64,000 bases of DNA. It comes from Pseudomaricurvus sp033283335. GTDB lineage: Bacteria > Pseudomonadota > Gammaproteobacteria > Pseudomonadales > Cellvibrionaceae. The position numbers and the translations under genes are program-made. The stretch covers positions 186,001 through 250,000 of the forward strand of contig JAWMQP010000002.1 in the NCBI GenBank assembly GCA_033283335.1. The letters are read 5' to 3'. The notes beneath the pieces are model-generated. The model was not told where the DNA came from and ran no database searches. It saw only the letters and a program-made list of their open reading frames with translations. How positions within the stretch are numbered: position 1 is the first letter of the stretch; each line of letters begins with the position of its first letter. Shown here piece after piece: positions 34,504 to 44,397 of the stretch.

Positions 34504-35223
34504 ATGCGCAGAGCCATAGAAAAGGAACTCTCTATTTCATTATCCCCCTTGTTGTTAGGGGGGGTTCTGGCTCTGCCTGCTTTCGGTCAGTCTTTGGATG
34601 TACACCCTTTCTGGCAGGGCAACAAAGGTGCATGGCTGAGTCACAATACCTATCTTGGTGATGATTTGAACTACAAAATCAAATCCTATAACTCCATAGT
34701 CGTTGTGAAGCCAGGTGTTTCTGATGTTGTCATGCAAGAGATAAAGTACTATCCACCCGGTGCTTTTTATGGCCAGGCAATTGGCCTGAATGTCCCGGCA
34801 AATAGCGGCGTGGAGTTCGTCAGTGAAAGCCGCTGGCTGTCAACGGGAAGTGATGGTGTTGTGGTTGAAAATACCAGTGTTCAGAAAAATATTTCTACCA
34901 TTACTCCCCTGACTAAGAATGCCGCCTTGTTAACGATTACCAGCCTAGCCTCAGGTAATGACAGCTATCGGATGTTGATCACTCTTGCAGGCAGGAACTA
35001 TCGTCATACTGTTAACCTGGGAATTGATGCTGACTCTTCAGTAGAAGCGGATGTGGGACGTTTGCGAGGAGTGTCTTTCTTTAATGGGAAACGAATTTCA
35101 CCAGACATTATTCCGGATCAGATCGAACATCTAAGAAAAGAACATCAGGTGAAATTTGTAGTACGAAAGAAACCAGATGGCCAGTTTGAGGCGATAAATA
35201 TAATCAGCAATGCTGATAAATAA
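34504..35223 (+). CDS. Predicted secreted protein of unknown function
   Basis: 239 aa. The N-terminus LLLGGVLALPAFGQS looks like a signal peptide ending near residue 29. The body is rich in beta-strand patterns (KIKSYNSIVVVKPGVSDVVMQEIKYYPPGAF, YRMLITLAGRNYRHTVNLGID). I recognise no domain. It lies 26 nt after the membrane protein and about 100 nt before the second DUF1838 gene, so the three may be co-transcribed. Confidence 0.7.
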   Translation: MRRAIEKELSISLSPLLLGGVLALPAFGQSLDVHPFWQGNKGAWLSHNTYLGDDLNYKIKSYNSIVVVKPGVSDVVMQEIKYYPPGAFYGQAIGLNVPANSGVEFVSESRWLSTGSDGVVVENTSVQKNISTITPLTKNAALLTITSLASGNDSYRMLITLAGRNYRHTVNLGIDADSSVEADVGRLRGVSFFNGKRISPDIIPDQIEHLRKEHQVKFVVRKKPDGQFEAINIISNADK

Positions 35224-35325
35224 TTAAGCAGTTCTTGAAGGGTTTATTTCCAAGATTCCACCATAGCAGTGGCTATAGAGGAATTGCTGCATTAGTATGT
35301 GAAAATCGAAATAGGTGAGGAGCAT

Positions 35326-36324
35326 ATGGGGTCGATGAAAGAAGGTATTAATCGTCGGAACTTCTTAATGAATTCCGGTAAGGTTGTTTTGGGTACGGGT
35401 ATTGCCTCTGCGGGCATTACTCAAACATTAGCGATGGCAGATTCTCAAGTTGACGCTCCCAGTAGTGCCAACAACAGTACGTTAAAATACGATGATCCCA
35501 AATGGAATCGCGATGCCATGGCTCGTCTGCTCGGGGATCTTGACTTTGGCAAACAAAAGTTTGGTTGGTATGCCGGCGTTGTTAACGGTGTTAAGGCCGA
35601 TGAAAAAGTCAAACCTCTATTTGGCTTTGAAGGCTTCTCGTACGCTCGCCTGATTGATGAAGGAAATGGGGTTTACCAAAAAGTACTGCGTGAAGTTGGT
35701 TTTTATACCGATTTGAAAACCGGCGAAATCCTGGAAGAGTGGGTTAATCCTTACACCAACGAAAAGGTCAAGGTTGTTCCGATCGCCAATGATCCGTTTA
35801 ACTATAAGATCAGCTCTATCATTCCAAAACCACCTTCGTACGGTGGCTTGAACAAGGATGAAATGCCGGACATTCCTTTCCTGCTGCCCTGGCGTGAAAC
35901 GGCAGACAACAAAGTACTCATGAGAACCGGTATTCATTTATACTATCCTTCTGCCTTACAACCAGAAAAATGGCCGCGTGAATCTTCCGGTAAAATGAAT
36001 CGCGTCTCTGAAATGTTTTCTTACGTGATTGACAAAGAAGACCTGGCTGATCCCAAGAAAACCACTGTGTCCTATTCAGGTTCCTGGAGTCGGATTACGC
36101 CTTGGCTGCCGTGGATGCTGATGGGACAAGCGGAAGGTCATTGTTTCTATGACTGCATGATGGGTGGTTATGACAGTATGGACGTGCTGTCGCCTAAAGT
36201 GCGTGAGTATGCGGAAAAACATTATCCCAAATACTTTGAAGCACCCATGGAGTGGTCTGAACCCAGTCATTCGAGTCTTGAAAACTATGCTCTGGAACAA
36301 AAACCCGCTCCGCTCAAAAAGTAA
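35326..36324 (+). CDS. DUF1838 family protein with Tat-like leader (copy 2)
   Basis: 332 aa, paralogue of the protein at 9457-10494. The leader INRRNFLMNSGKVVLGTGIASAGI is twin-arginine-like. Shared DUF1838 features are VLREVGFYTDLKTGEILEEWVNPYTNEKVKVVP and the WLPWMLMGQAEGH segment near the C-terminus. ATG 35326 has GAGGAG just upstream; an in-frame start at 35299 would add nine residues. Two copies in one catabolic region suggest different but related periplasmic roles. Unknown function. Confidence 0.82.
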   Translation: MGSMKEGINRRNFLMNSGKVVLGTGIASAGITQTLAMADSQVDAPSSANNSTLKYDDPKWNRDAMARLLGDLDFGKQKFGWYAGVVNGVKADEKVKPLFGFEGFSYARLIDEGNGVYQKVLREVGFYTDLKTGEILEEWVNPYTNEKVKVVPIANDPFNYKISSIIPKPPSYGGLNKDEMPDIPFLLPWRETADNKVLMRTGIHLYYPSALQPEKWPRESSGKMNRVSEMFSYVIDKEDLADPKKTTVSYSGSWSRITPWLPWMLMGQAEGHCFYDCMMGGYDSMDVLSPKVREYAEKHYPKYFEAPMEWSEPSHSSLENYALEQKPAPLKK

Positions 36325-36327
36325 CAG

Positions 36328-36388
36328 ACATCAATCTTGATGTTTTTGGCTTGAGTTCCGGGAAGCTTCCGACAGGAAGACTTCCCGG
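36328..36388 (+). terminator. Tandem hairpins after the second DUF1838 gene
   Basis: ACATCA-ATCT-TGATGT followed by TTTT (36328-36347), then a second hairpin CCGGGAAG/CTTCCCGG (36358-36388) with inner TTCC/GGAA pairing. The first looks like a weak terminator. Confidence 0.55.
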
Positions 36389-36435
36389 CATACCAGTGTT
36401 GTTGTGAGTCCCTGAAAATACCCTGTCATTTATGT

Positions 36436-37404
36436 ATGCCCCAATCTACCCCTGCATTTAAAATTCACGGCTTCTCGGAAGTTGTTATCAGCGTTCGGAG
36501 TCTGGATGAATACGAGGCTACCTTTCACGACATCGGTGGTTGGCATACCCGATCTAAAAATCCAGTTTTACCTCAGCAACTGCGAGCCTGGGGTTTGCCA
36601 GAAACCTTGACCGCTGAAGAGATGTTGATGGCGCATCCCGACAGTGACACTGGGTTTGTTCGGTTTGTCTGCTTCGAGGGGCTGGCGCAAACAGAAATCC
36701 GGGCTAATGACCAACCCTGGGATAGCGGTGGCATATTTGATATCAACATTCGAGTTGAGAATATGGCGCAGGTCAGAGATAAAATGGTCGATGCCCAATG
36801 GCAGGCCAATACCGATCCTGTGTTACATCATTTTGGACCTTTTTCGGTCACAGAATGGGTGCCCAGATACTCCGATGGAACACGCTTGGCTTTAATTGAA
36901 AGACTTGCTCCGCCGTTGGAGGGTTGGCCGAATCTGAAGCACTTTAGCCGGGTGTTTAATTCCACTTTTATTGTCAGAGATATCCAGCGCTCAGTGCATT
37001 TCTTCAGAGATGTACTGAACATGCAGGAGTATATTCACACGCCCAGCACTGAGCTGACAGCAGGTCCCAATGTATTTGGGTTGCCCCATAATCTCTCCGA
37101 CACAATCAGCCATGAAATTTATATTTTACACCCTGAAAAATTAAATGAAGGTTCGGTAGAGCTGATCCAGCTTAATGGTGTGACTGGAAGAGATTTATCA
37201 GCCAACGCGCATTTGCCAAACCTGGGTGTGGCGATGTTGAGATTTCCAGTCGAAAACGTTGAGTATCTCTATCAGCATCTGCTGGATCATCAGATACCCA
37301 TTGTCAGTAAGTTGCAAACCCTGGAAGTGTCACCCTATGGCACCACAAAGCGGTTTATTGTCAGTGCTCCAGAAGGTGGCTGGCTGGAGTTTTTTGAAAA
37401 CTGA
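36436..37404 (+). CDS. Two-domain VOC (glyoxalase/extradiol dioxygenase fold) protein
   Basis: 322 aa with two vicinal-oxygen-chelate domains: the first from about residue 8 (HGFSEVVISVRSLDEYEATFHDIGGW), the second from about 165 (HFSRVFNSTFIVRDIQRSVHFFRDVLNMQ), ending GGWLEFFEN. The second domain has the usual order of strand-helix-strand. Members include ring-cleaving dioxygenases, glyoxalases and lactoylglutathione-type enzymes; the metal His/Glu set cannot be assigned safely by eye. It starts 112 nt after the DUF1838 stop and is followed after 26 nt by a secreted hydrolase. Confidence 0.8.
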   Translation: MPQSTPAFKIHGFSEVVISVRSLDEYEATFHDIGGWHTRSKNPVLPQQLRAWGLPETLTAEEMLMAHPDSDTGFVRFVCFEGLAQTEIRANDQPWDSGGIFDINIRVENMAQVRDKMVDAQWQANTDPVLHHFGPFSVTEWVPRYSDGTRLALIERLAPPLEGWPNLKHFSRVFNSTFIVRDIQRSVHFFRDVLNMQEYIHTPSTELTAGPNVFGLPHNLSDTISHEIYILHPEKLNEGSVELIQLNGVTGRDLSANAHLPNLGVAMLRFPVENVEYLYQHLLDHQIPIVSKLQTLEVSPYGTTKRFIVSAPEGGWLEFFEN

Positions 37405-37430
37405 GTAGGATTATCCGAGGGAACAATAAC

Positions 37431-38447
37431 ATGTTGATCAGAAACCGAGTGGGAAGTTTACTGGCGGGGGTTGTTTTGTTACTGGCCAATGCCACGGTTA
37501 CAGCCGAAAAAGCTGCCACCACTGAGACACCAGAAACCAGCCGTACATTGAAGCTGTCTGAAGTCCGGCAGAAGTACGCAACACCGGCATCCAGATTTGT
37601 CGATATCGGTAGTATCAATATTCACTACCGTGACGAGGGTGAAGGCCCTGTCGTATTTTTGTTGCACGGTACACTCGGGGATTTGACCGATTGGGATGAA
37701 TGGACTGAAGAACTTAAATCGGATTTTCGTATCATCCGTATGGACCTGCCGGGTTTCGGCCTGTCCGGAGATATTCCTAATGGCAACTATTCGGTTGAGA
37801 GGTCTCATGTTCTTATTGATGGCCTGATGGACCACCTGAGCATTGATCGATTTGGGGTGGTGGGGATCTCTTACGGGGGTATGGTGATGTTTCGTTATGC
37901 CTCTACCCGGGTTGATCGAGTCACATCGATGATCCTCGTGAACTCTGCGGGCATTCAATTTGGTAAACCGCCCAAGGCGGATAAATCATCCACTAAGCCC
38001 AGAAAAAATATGTTTATTGAGCCTGTTGTGACGGAGCAGGACGTGATGGACTTTTACAAGGTTTATGTGAATGATGAAAGTCGCCGAACTCCGGCACTGA
38101 TTCAACGTAAACTGGATTTCCTGAATATTGAAGGTCGGTTGGATGTTGCCAAAGCTGCACTACGTTTTTACGAAAGGGGTGACCCAAAACACATTCTTTC
38201 CCATGTGCGTGCACCAAGCTTGATTATGTGGGGTACGGGCAACCAGGCGTTGGATACTACCACAGCTCAAACGTTTGTGGATTACCTGGTCAATGCCTGC
38301 AGTGTAGACCTGGTAACCTTTGATGAGGGCGGTCACTACATCAATCTTGAAAGACCGGAAGACACCGCCAAAGCTGCCCATGAATTTCTTCTGGAGTTGA
38401 AGAATAATCCAGCACCGGCCTGTGCCAACAGCTGCTATCTCAAGTAG
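37431..38447 (+). CDS. Alpha/beta hydrolase with signal peptide
   Basis: Predicted periplasmic or secreted esterase-type hydrolase, 338 aa. A hydrophobic leader (GSLLAGVVLLLANATVTAE, to about residue 24) precedes the fold. The oxyanion region is VFLLHGTLGDLTDW, the nucleophile Ser is in VVGISYGGMV, and the His is in DEGGHYINLERPED. All three active-site parts are present. GAGGGAACAATAAC precedes ATG 37431. It could hydrolyse an ester of the pathway substrate outside the cytoplasm. Confidence 0.85.
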   Translation: MLIRNRVGSLLAGVVLLLANATVTAEKAATTETPETSRTLKLSEVRQKYATPASRFVDIGSINIHYRDEGEGPVVFLLHGTLGDLTDWDEWTEELKSDFRIIRMDLPGFGLSGDIPNGNYSVERSHVLIDGLMDHLSIDRFGVVGISYGGMVMFRYASTRVDRVTSMILVNSAGIQFGKPPKADKSSTKPRKNMFIEPVVTEQDVMDFYKVYVNDESRRTPALIQRKLDFLNIEGRLDVAKAALRFYERGDPKHILSHVRAPSLIMWGTGNQALDTTTAQTFVDYLVNACSVDLVTFDEGGHYINLERPEDTAKAAHEFLLELKNNPAPACANSCYLK

Positions 38448-38497
38448 CTGTCCTGCTGATCCAGAAGTGCCTGTTGGTTTCTGTTTAAGTCGGGTTA

Positions 38498-40129
38498 TTA
38501 CTGAATAACCATTAACAGAATCAACAGGCCGACAAACCATACCAGCAGCCAGAGACTTCGACGGTACCAGTTACAACGTGCTTCCTCGCGCAGGAATCGG
38601 CGGATTGCGGTTTCAAACAAATCATTAGCGGCGTGCAATCTTGTTCCACTTATGACCACCGGCACGGCAATGCTTAACAGCAAGCCCGTGCATACAGTGA
38701 CTGCAAAACCCAGTACATTCCACCATAGCCAGGACACTTGCGGTAACCACAACCAGCAGATGCCATTGCCAATAATTCCCAGTAATAAACCGGCGATAGC
38801 ATGAGGACCTTTGACCCGGTGAGTGAGGAAGCCCAGGGCAAACACCGCCAGGATTGGGCCATTGGCCAGTGAACCGACTTTGTTGATGGCCTCCAAAACT
38901 GTCGGGGCGATATCGTCGACATAAAAAGACATGATCAGGGTAATACAACCCCACAAGGTGGTAAGCCAACGGGAGAGGATCAATTCTTTATGGGATGTCC
39001 AGCTGCCGCGGTGGAAACGCCGGACAAAGTCTTCCATGGTGGTGGCGCTGAGGGAATTGAGCACAGAATCCAGAGACGACATGGCCGCGGCAAATAGCGC
39101 CACCAGACTCAACCCAACCAGTCCTACCGGCAACGAATTGATCATGTAGAGAGGTACGGCCAGGTTATACTCTGGCCCATTGCCATTGTGTGGCAGGGCA
39201 GCTAGGAATTCAGGGTGTTGACTCGCAAACACCGCGATTCCGACACCGACAAAACAGTACAACAACACCAGCGGAAATCGCAGCAGTCCATTGATTAGAA
39301 GGGCGTTATTGGTGGCATCAATATCACGGGTACTCAGTTGACGCTGTACCTGACTCTGATCGCAACCATAATAGGATACGTACAGAAACAACCCACCCAG
39401 TAGCATGGGCCAGAACGCAAATGTTTCTCCATCTCCCAGGCCATGGTGAACAAAGTCGAGAGTGGCTTTGCGTTCAGGTGAAAAGGCTTGCCACATTGCG
39501 TAAAAGCCACCATTGGTATCCACCAGAAACAGCAGCACCAGCACCAGCATTCCCGCCAGTATGATCAGCTGGATAACATCGCTGTAGATAACTCCCCGGA
39601 TTCCGCCCATCACGTCGTAGACAACGGTGAATACTCCCAACAGCAGGACTGAGGCGACAAAGCCCATACCGGTAATCAGATCGATCACCAGAGCAATACT
39701 GTACACCGTCACCGCAGTAGCGAATGCGCGTACAAACAGGAACAGGCCACTGAGAGTCAAACGGGTGGAAAGATCAAACCGCTTTTCGAGATAGGCATAC
39801 ACAGACACCAATTGCAGGTGACGAAACAGGGGCATGACAAACAGGATCAGGATGATCATTGCCAGTGGAACCGCCAGTTCGTATTGCAACCATATCAGGC
39901 CACCTCCCGCAGTAAAGGCGACAAACGCCGGGGCGCCCAGAATACTGTTGGTTGAACACTGGGTGGCCATGATGGATAAACCGACGGGCCAGGCGCCCAC
40001 GTTTCGACCACCGACGTAGTAATCCTCACGACTTTCCTGTCCGCGAGCCAGCCAGTAGGCCATACCCAGCAAGGCGAAACAATAAATGGCAATGATTAGC
40101 CAATCGATAATGGTAATGCTATGGGTCAT
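38498..40129 (-). CDS. Sodium:solute symporter (SSS family)
   Basis: Na+-coupled inner-membrane transporter, 543 aa, about 13 predicted helices. The N-terminus places YWLARGQESREDYYVGGRNVGAWPVGLSIMATQCSTNSILGAP after the first helix, as in SSS carriers. A GGIRGVIYSDVIQLI segment and YYGCDQSQVQRQLSTRD (the conserved Q-R pair) follow. The gene starts 1 nt before the DAACS stop, so both are translated together. SSS members move sugars, amino acids, carboxylates or vitamins. Beside a dicarboxylate-type carrier it points to uptake of an acid or amino compound. Confidence 0.92.
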   Translation of the reverse strand: MTHSITIIDWLIIAIYCFALLGMAYWLARGQESREDYYVGGRNVGAWPVGLSIMATQCSTNSILGAPAFVAFTAGGGLIWLQYELAVPLAMIILILFVMPLFRHLQLVSVYAYLEKRFDLSTRLTLSGLFLFVRAFATAVTVYSIALVIDLITGMGFVASVLLLGVFTVVYDVMGGIRGVIYSDVIQLIILAGMLVLVLLFLVDTNGGFYAMWQAFSPERKATLDFVHHGLGDGETFAFWPMLLGGLFLYVSYYGCDQSQVQRQLSTRDIDATNNALLINGLLRFPLVLLYCFVGVGIAVFASQHPEFLAALPHNGNGPEYNLAVPLYMINSLPVGLVGLSLVALFAAAMSSLDSVLNSLSATTMEDFVRRFHRGSWTSHKELILSRWLTTLWGCITLIMSFYVDDIAPTVLEAINKVGSLANGPILAVFALGFLTHRVKGPHAIAGLLLGIIGNGICWLWLPQVSWLWWNVLGFAVTVCTGLLLSIAVPVVISGTRLHAANDLFETAIRRFLREEARCNWYRRSLWLLVWFVGLLILLMVIQ

Positions 40130-40130
40130 A

Positions 40131-41495
40131 TCAATCCATTGAGTTATTGACTGTATCCAGGCTCGGGACGCTTACCTCCTCTGTAGCAAATTTATTGACT
40201 ACACAACACATCACCACATCGCCCAGCACATTGATGGCCGTGCGACACATGTCCAGCACCCGGTCCACGCCCAGTAACAATGCCACACCGGCGGCGGGTA
40301 TGCCTACCCCTTCCAGTACCATACTGAGAATAACAATGCCGGCACCGGGGGTAGCCGGTGAACCGATTGAGGCGGCGATTGCCATGGTCACCACAAACGC
40401 GTAATTGACAAAGGTGAGCTCGACATGAAAAACCTGCGCCAGAAATACTGTGGCGACTCCCTGATACAGAGCGGTACCGGTCATATTGATGGTGGCACCA
40501 AGAGGTATCAGAAAACGAGCCACACTGGCTTTTACTGCAAAAGTGTTTTCCGTCAATTGCAATGACATGGGCATAACGGCCGCAGAGCTGCTGGTGGAAA
40601 AGGCCAGCAGCAGGAGTTCTTTCATCTCCCGGACAAAGTGTTTGATGGGCAGGTTAACAAACAGCCGAATCAGCACCAGGTACAGGATCGCCAGCACCAG
40701 CAGACCACAGATCACCGTAATGACATACAGGGCCATGCCGGCGAGAACCTCCAGCCCCAGGTTGGCCACCAGCCGGGTGATCAGACCAAAAACAGCCAGT
40801 GGTGCCAGTAACATGGCCCAGGAGACGACCCGCATACTGACTTCCTGTAAGGCGCCCAACAGATCAAACAGGGGTTGTGCCTGTTTGGGCTCGATGGAAA
40901 TCAGGGCAAAGCCAAGTATCGCGGCAAACAGGATCACCTGTAACATCTCACCACTGACCATGGAGCCGAGAGGGTTTTTAGGGAAAATGGAGATGACTTT
41001 TTCCGGCACTTCCTCGGCGGCGGGAAAACCGGTTGCCACGATGGGCTGCGTGGAAGACGGTATTATGTCCTCTTGCAACTGACTGCTATCAATATGGGTG
41101 CCGGGCTGTATCCACTGCCCAAGACTGATGCCGGTGACGGTACCGATGGCCGTAGTGAGGAGGATAAACGTCAGGGCAATCATGCCGATCTGTTTCAGGG
41201 CTCCCGGATCACTGTTGGCCGCGAGGCCGCGGACGACAGAAGCCAGTACCAGCGGTACCACAATCATTTGAATAAGGGCGAGGAAGACCTGCCCCGGCAG
41301 TGCTAACCAGGAAGTAATAACGCGCACGGTCTTGGCATCGAGCCAACCCACCTCCGGGCCCAGTAGAAGCCCAAAGACTATGCCAGCACCCAGGCCAATT
41401 AAAACCTTGAGCCAGAGGCGCCCCTGAACCAGGCGATCCAGACGAACGGATAGATGTTTCAAAGGCGCGAGGTAAAAATGCGAGGAGTGGTTCAT
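40131..41495 (-). CDS. Dicarboxylate/amino acid:cation symporter (DAACS family)
   Basis: Trimeric-type Na+ or H+ coupled symporter of the GltP/DctA family, 454 aa. Signatures are SWLALPGQVFLALIQMIVVPLVLASVVRGLA, the SSSAAVMPMSL hairpin, PLGATINMTGTALYQGVATVF (the NMDGT-like motif, here NMTGT, lacking the Asp) and GVDRVLDMCRTAINVLGDVV (substrate Asp/Arg in helix 8). The NMDGT Asp-to-Thr change is a notable deviation. ATG 41495 is preferred to TTG 41513. First gene of a two-gene transporter unit. Confidence 0.92.
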   Translation of the reverse strand: MNHSSHFYLAPLKHLSVRLDRLVQGRLWLKVLIGLGAGIVFGLLLGPEVGWLDAKTVRVITSWLALPGQVFLALIQMIVVPLVLASVVRGLAANSDPGALKQIGMIALTFILLTTAIGTVTGISLGQWIQPGTHIDSSQLQEDIIPSSTQPIVATGFPAAEEVPEKVISIFPKNPLGSMVSGEMLQVILFAAILGFALISIEPKQAQPLFDLLGALQEVSMRVVSWAMLLAPLAVFGLITRLVANLGLEVLAGMALYVITVICGLLVLAILYLVLIRLFVNLPIKHFVREMKELLLLAFSTSSSAAVMPMSLQLTENTFAVKASVARFLIPLGATINMTGTALYQGVATVFLAQVFHVELTFVNYAFVVTMAIAASIGSPATPGAGIVILSMVLEGVGIPAAGVALLLGVDRVLDMCRTAINVLGDVVMCCVVNKFATEEVSVPSLDTVNNSMD

Positions 41496-41928
41496 GCCGG
41501 TGTCCGTACTCAAGCGAGATCCATTGCTTATCGTGCCACAGCCACATCTCGATAGCTAAGTATTGGCATGACACATCACAATAATAGGCGAAATTCTAAT
41601 AGATGGCGCGTTGCCATCATGGCCAATTTGGGCTGCTGATTTGACAGGCAGCCAGTGTCTCTTTAACCTTCAGTGTTATGGTCGCTTCCAAAGTACCTCT
41701 AATCTGCAGACCTCTGGGTAATTTCGAATAGCTCCCAATATCGAATAGCTCCGAAAGTCTCGCACATCAACATGGGTCATTCACTGCCCGACAGTGAGTT
41801 GACCGGCTTCAACGCTTATAGCGAAGTCACAACCGTTTCTGAAACGGACAATCAGCTCAGTACAACCGTTTTCAGCTTGATTCTTTTGAGTTGAAACGAG
41901 CATCAACCCGCGACAAGGAGAACTGTTC
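41496..41928. other. Gap before TonB receptor 2 with repeats
   Basis: No gene seen. It holds a perfect inverted repeat CCGTTTC-T-GAAACGG (41833-41847), a second AACCGTTTTC copy nearby, a direct repeat TCGAATAGCTCC (41724-41735 and 41741-41752), and a GGCTGC/GCAGCC hairpin (41631-41653). The GAAACGG core is shared with the triple repeat at 20723. Confidence 0.55.
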
Positions 41929-44289
41929 ATGAAGAACGCCAGTAAGTATTCACCCAGCCGGAAAGCCACTTTCCATACTTTTCATCCAGCCCGGGAGGAA
42001 TGCTCTTCCATCGGTGCAGCTTTATTTAAATTGTCCCGGCTGGGGGCTGTGATATTGGCGACTTCATTACCGGGCTCTGTTCTGGCTGCGCAGTCGGTGT
42101 TGGAGGAGGTGATTGTCACCGCACAGAAGCGTGATCAGGACTTACAGGACGTGTCCATTGCGGTGAGTGCCTTCTCCGGCGATGCGATTGAGAAGATGGG
42201 CTTTGAGGAAGGTCTGGATATTATCGCCCAGGTTCCAAACATGAACTTTTTCGCCATTTTTGGTGAGGCTTCCAGCCCCTCCATCAGCCTGCGTGGTATC
42301 AGCCTGGTGAATTATTCCGATTCCTGGGAGGCACCCATCGCCATGTACGTGGATGATGTCTACCGAGGCAACCCCGCGGGTTCGGCCATCCAGCTCTTCG
42401 ACTTGACCCGGGTCGAGGTTTTGCGGGGTCCTCAGGGTACCCTCTACGGCCGTAATGCCACGGGTGGTTTAGTGCACTACATTTCCAACGATCCCACGGA
42501 CGAGCTGGAAGCTTCTGCCAGCCTGCGTCTAGGCAGTTATGAAGAACGCATTTTTGAGGGCATGATCAGTGGTCCTATCAGCGACGGTATTCGCGGTCGT
42601 GTCGCGGTCAAATACAACAATACCGATGGTTGGCAGGAAAATCATGCTGATCCGGTAAATACGGCAACTTATGGACAATCTGTAGACACGAGTCAGGATT
42701 TGAATGAGGTCAATAGCTTTGGCTATCGTGCCAAACTGGCCTTTGATCTTGGAATGAGTGATGAGTTGTTGCTGGATGTGCATGGCAGTCAGGCGGATCA
42801 GGCCAGTGTCGGTTTTGCTCACATGGGCTATCAGGAAACTCCGGGTGGAGATACTTGTTCAATTTCAAAAATTTATAAAGGTGCTTGTACCAGCGCTACG
42901 TTTGGAACCACTGGTATAGAGCAAGCGGGTGGTAATTTTAATCCTGAAGACGTCTCTTCCAGTGTCAGTGATGGACTGGATACGGAAATCGACACCTTTG
43001 GGATGTCTGCCAAACTCGAGTGGACTTTCGCCAATGACCTGGAGCTTACCTCTATTACCGCTTATGAAACTCTTGATAAATACTTGCAAGATGATGGGGA
43101 CGGCGTGGGTACAGGAGATAATTTTGATGCGTATTTCGATGAGGAATATACTTCGGATGCCAAGCAATGGTCTCAAGAATTTCGTCTTAGTAAAGCGGAT
43201 ACATCGACTAAATGGGTAGTGGGTTTATATCTCTATGATGATGAAAGGGATATGACAACTCAAAACCCAGCCGATAGAGAGTTTGATATCGCATTGGCAA
43301 TTCCGGGTTACGCACACCGGGAAGAAGTACTTTTGGAAACTCAGTCGGCGGCACTGTTTGGTCAGTGGGAATGGGATTTCACTGACTCACTGACTTTATT
43401 GTTGGGGGCTCGTTATACCGAGGAAGAGCGGGATTTTAATTACGACCGGGTTGTGACATATACAGCGGGCTCCTTAACTCTTGAAGACTCGATCAGTGAG
43501 GACAACGTTTCTGGCAGAATTGGTCTGGATTGGCGGCCTCTTGATGACACTTTGATTTACATGAGTTTAGCTACGGGCTTTCGTAGCGGTGGTTTCTCGG
43601 CCAGTTATAATCTGATTCCAGAGTCGCTGAATCCCGTGGATTCAGAAGAGATAACCAATTTTGAAATAGGTCTAAAAACCACCTTTGCGGATGGTCGTGT
43701 ACGCTTCAACAGTGCCGCATACGCCTATGAACTGGAAGGCTTTCAAGCTCAGCTGTTTGATACCCTGGCCAGTGGGGGGCGAATCCTGAACGCTGGTGAT
43801 GTGACAGGCTATGGGATTGAAGCAGAAATTACCGCCAGTGTGACGGATAATTTTGAGTTGATCGCAGGTCTCGGCGTTCTGACTACTGAAATGGACTCGG
43901 ATAAATCCGGTCAAGTGGCCGGCGACATTTATGAGTTTGATGGCAATGAGCTGCCTTCCGCCCCGGAGCTGAGCTATAACCTGGTGGCACGCTACTACAT
44001 TCCATTGGGGGATATGGGCGAATTGGCATTACAAGCGGATTATTCCTGGCAGGATGACCATTATCTGCAGGTAGAAAATGATCCCTATTCCCATCACGAA
44101 AGCTACGGCATTGCCAATGCCAAGCTGGGGTGGAACTCCCTGGATGGGCGCTATACCGTCGAGGTATTTGTGAACAATTTGGCGGATGAAGAATATTTCA
44201 CTTATCAAAATACGCTGGGTGATGACTGGGGCTATGGGGTCTGGGGCAAGCCGCGTACCTACGGTGCCCGCTTTGCCTGGAAAATGTAA
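41929..44289 (+). CDS. TonB-dependent outer-membrane receptor (2)
   Basis: 786 aa. An unusually long N-terminus (about 40 residues) precedes a hydrophobic leader (LGAVILATSLPGSVLAAQ). The TonB-box-like region is LEEVIVTAQKRDQDLQDVSIAVSAFSG. The plug has DVYRGNPAGSAIQLFDLTRVEVLRGPQGTLYGRNATGGLVHYISND, and the barrel ends in WGYGVWGKPRTYGARFAWKM. It is diverged from the receptor at 16.8 kb but of the same catabolic type. It is preceded by AAGGAG and followed by a hairpin. Confidence 0.92.
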   Translation: MKNASKYSPSRKATFHTFHPAREECSSIGAALFKLSRLGAVILATSLPGSVLAAQSVLEEVIVTAQKRDQDLQDVSIAVSAFSGDAIEKMGFEEGLDIIAQVPNMNFFAIFGEASSPSISLRGISLVNYSDSWEAPIAMYVDDVYRGNPAGSAIQLFDLTRVEVLRGPQGTLYGRNATGGLVHYISNDPTDELEASASLRLGSYEERIFEGMISGPISDGIRGRVAVKYNNTDGWQENHADPVNTATYGQSVDTSQDLNEVNSFGYRAKLAFDLGMSDELLLDVHGSQADQASVGFAHMGYQETPGGDTCSISKIYKGACTSATFGTTGIEQAGGNFNPEDVSSSVSDGLDTEIDTFGMSAKLEWTFANDLELTSITAYETLDKYLQDDGDGVGTGDNFDAYFDEEYTSDAKQWSQEFRLSKADTSTKWVVGLYLYDDERDMTTQNPADREFDIALAIPGYAHREEVLLETQSAALFGQWEWDFTDSLTLLLGARYTEEERDFNYDRVVTYTAGSLTLEDSISEDNVSGRIGLDWRPLDDTLIYMSLATGFRSGGFSASYNLIPESLNPVDSEEITNFEIGLKTTFADGRVRFNSAAYAYELEGFQAQLFDTLASGGRILNAGDVTGYGIEAEITASVTDNFELIAGLGVLTTEMDSDKSGQVAGDIYEFDGNELPSAPELSYNLVARYYIPLGDMGELALQADYSWQDDHYLQVENDPYSHHESYGIANAKLGWNSLDGRYTVEVFVNNLADEEYFTYQNTLGDDWGYGVWGKPRTYGARFAWKM

Positions 44290-44304
44290 CCGACTGAATG
44301 AGTC

Positions 44305-44327
44305 CCGAGCCCTAAATCTGGGCTCGG
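44305..44327. terminator. Hairpin between convergent TonB receptor and GGDEF genes
   Basis: 8-bp stem CCGAGCCC/GGGCTCGG with a 7-base loop and no long T-run on either strand. Possible terminator for both. Confidence 0.5.
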
Positions 44328-44397
44328 AATTCTAAAAGGTTTTAGCGTATAGCCCACACGATTTCAGCGAACAGCCCAACCAGTTTCAGTGCATGGT

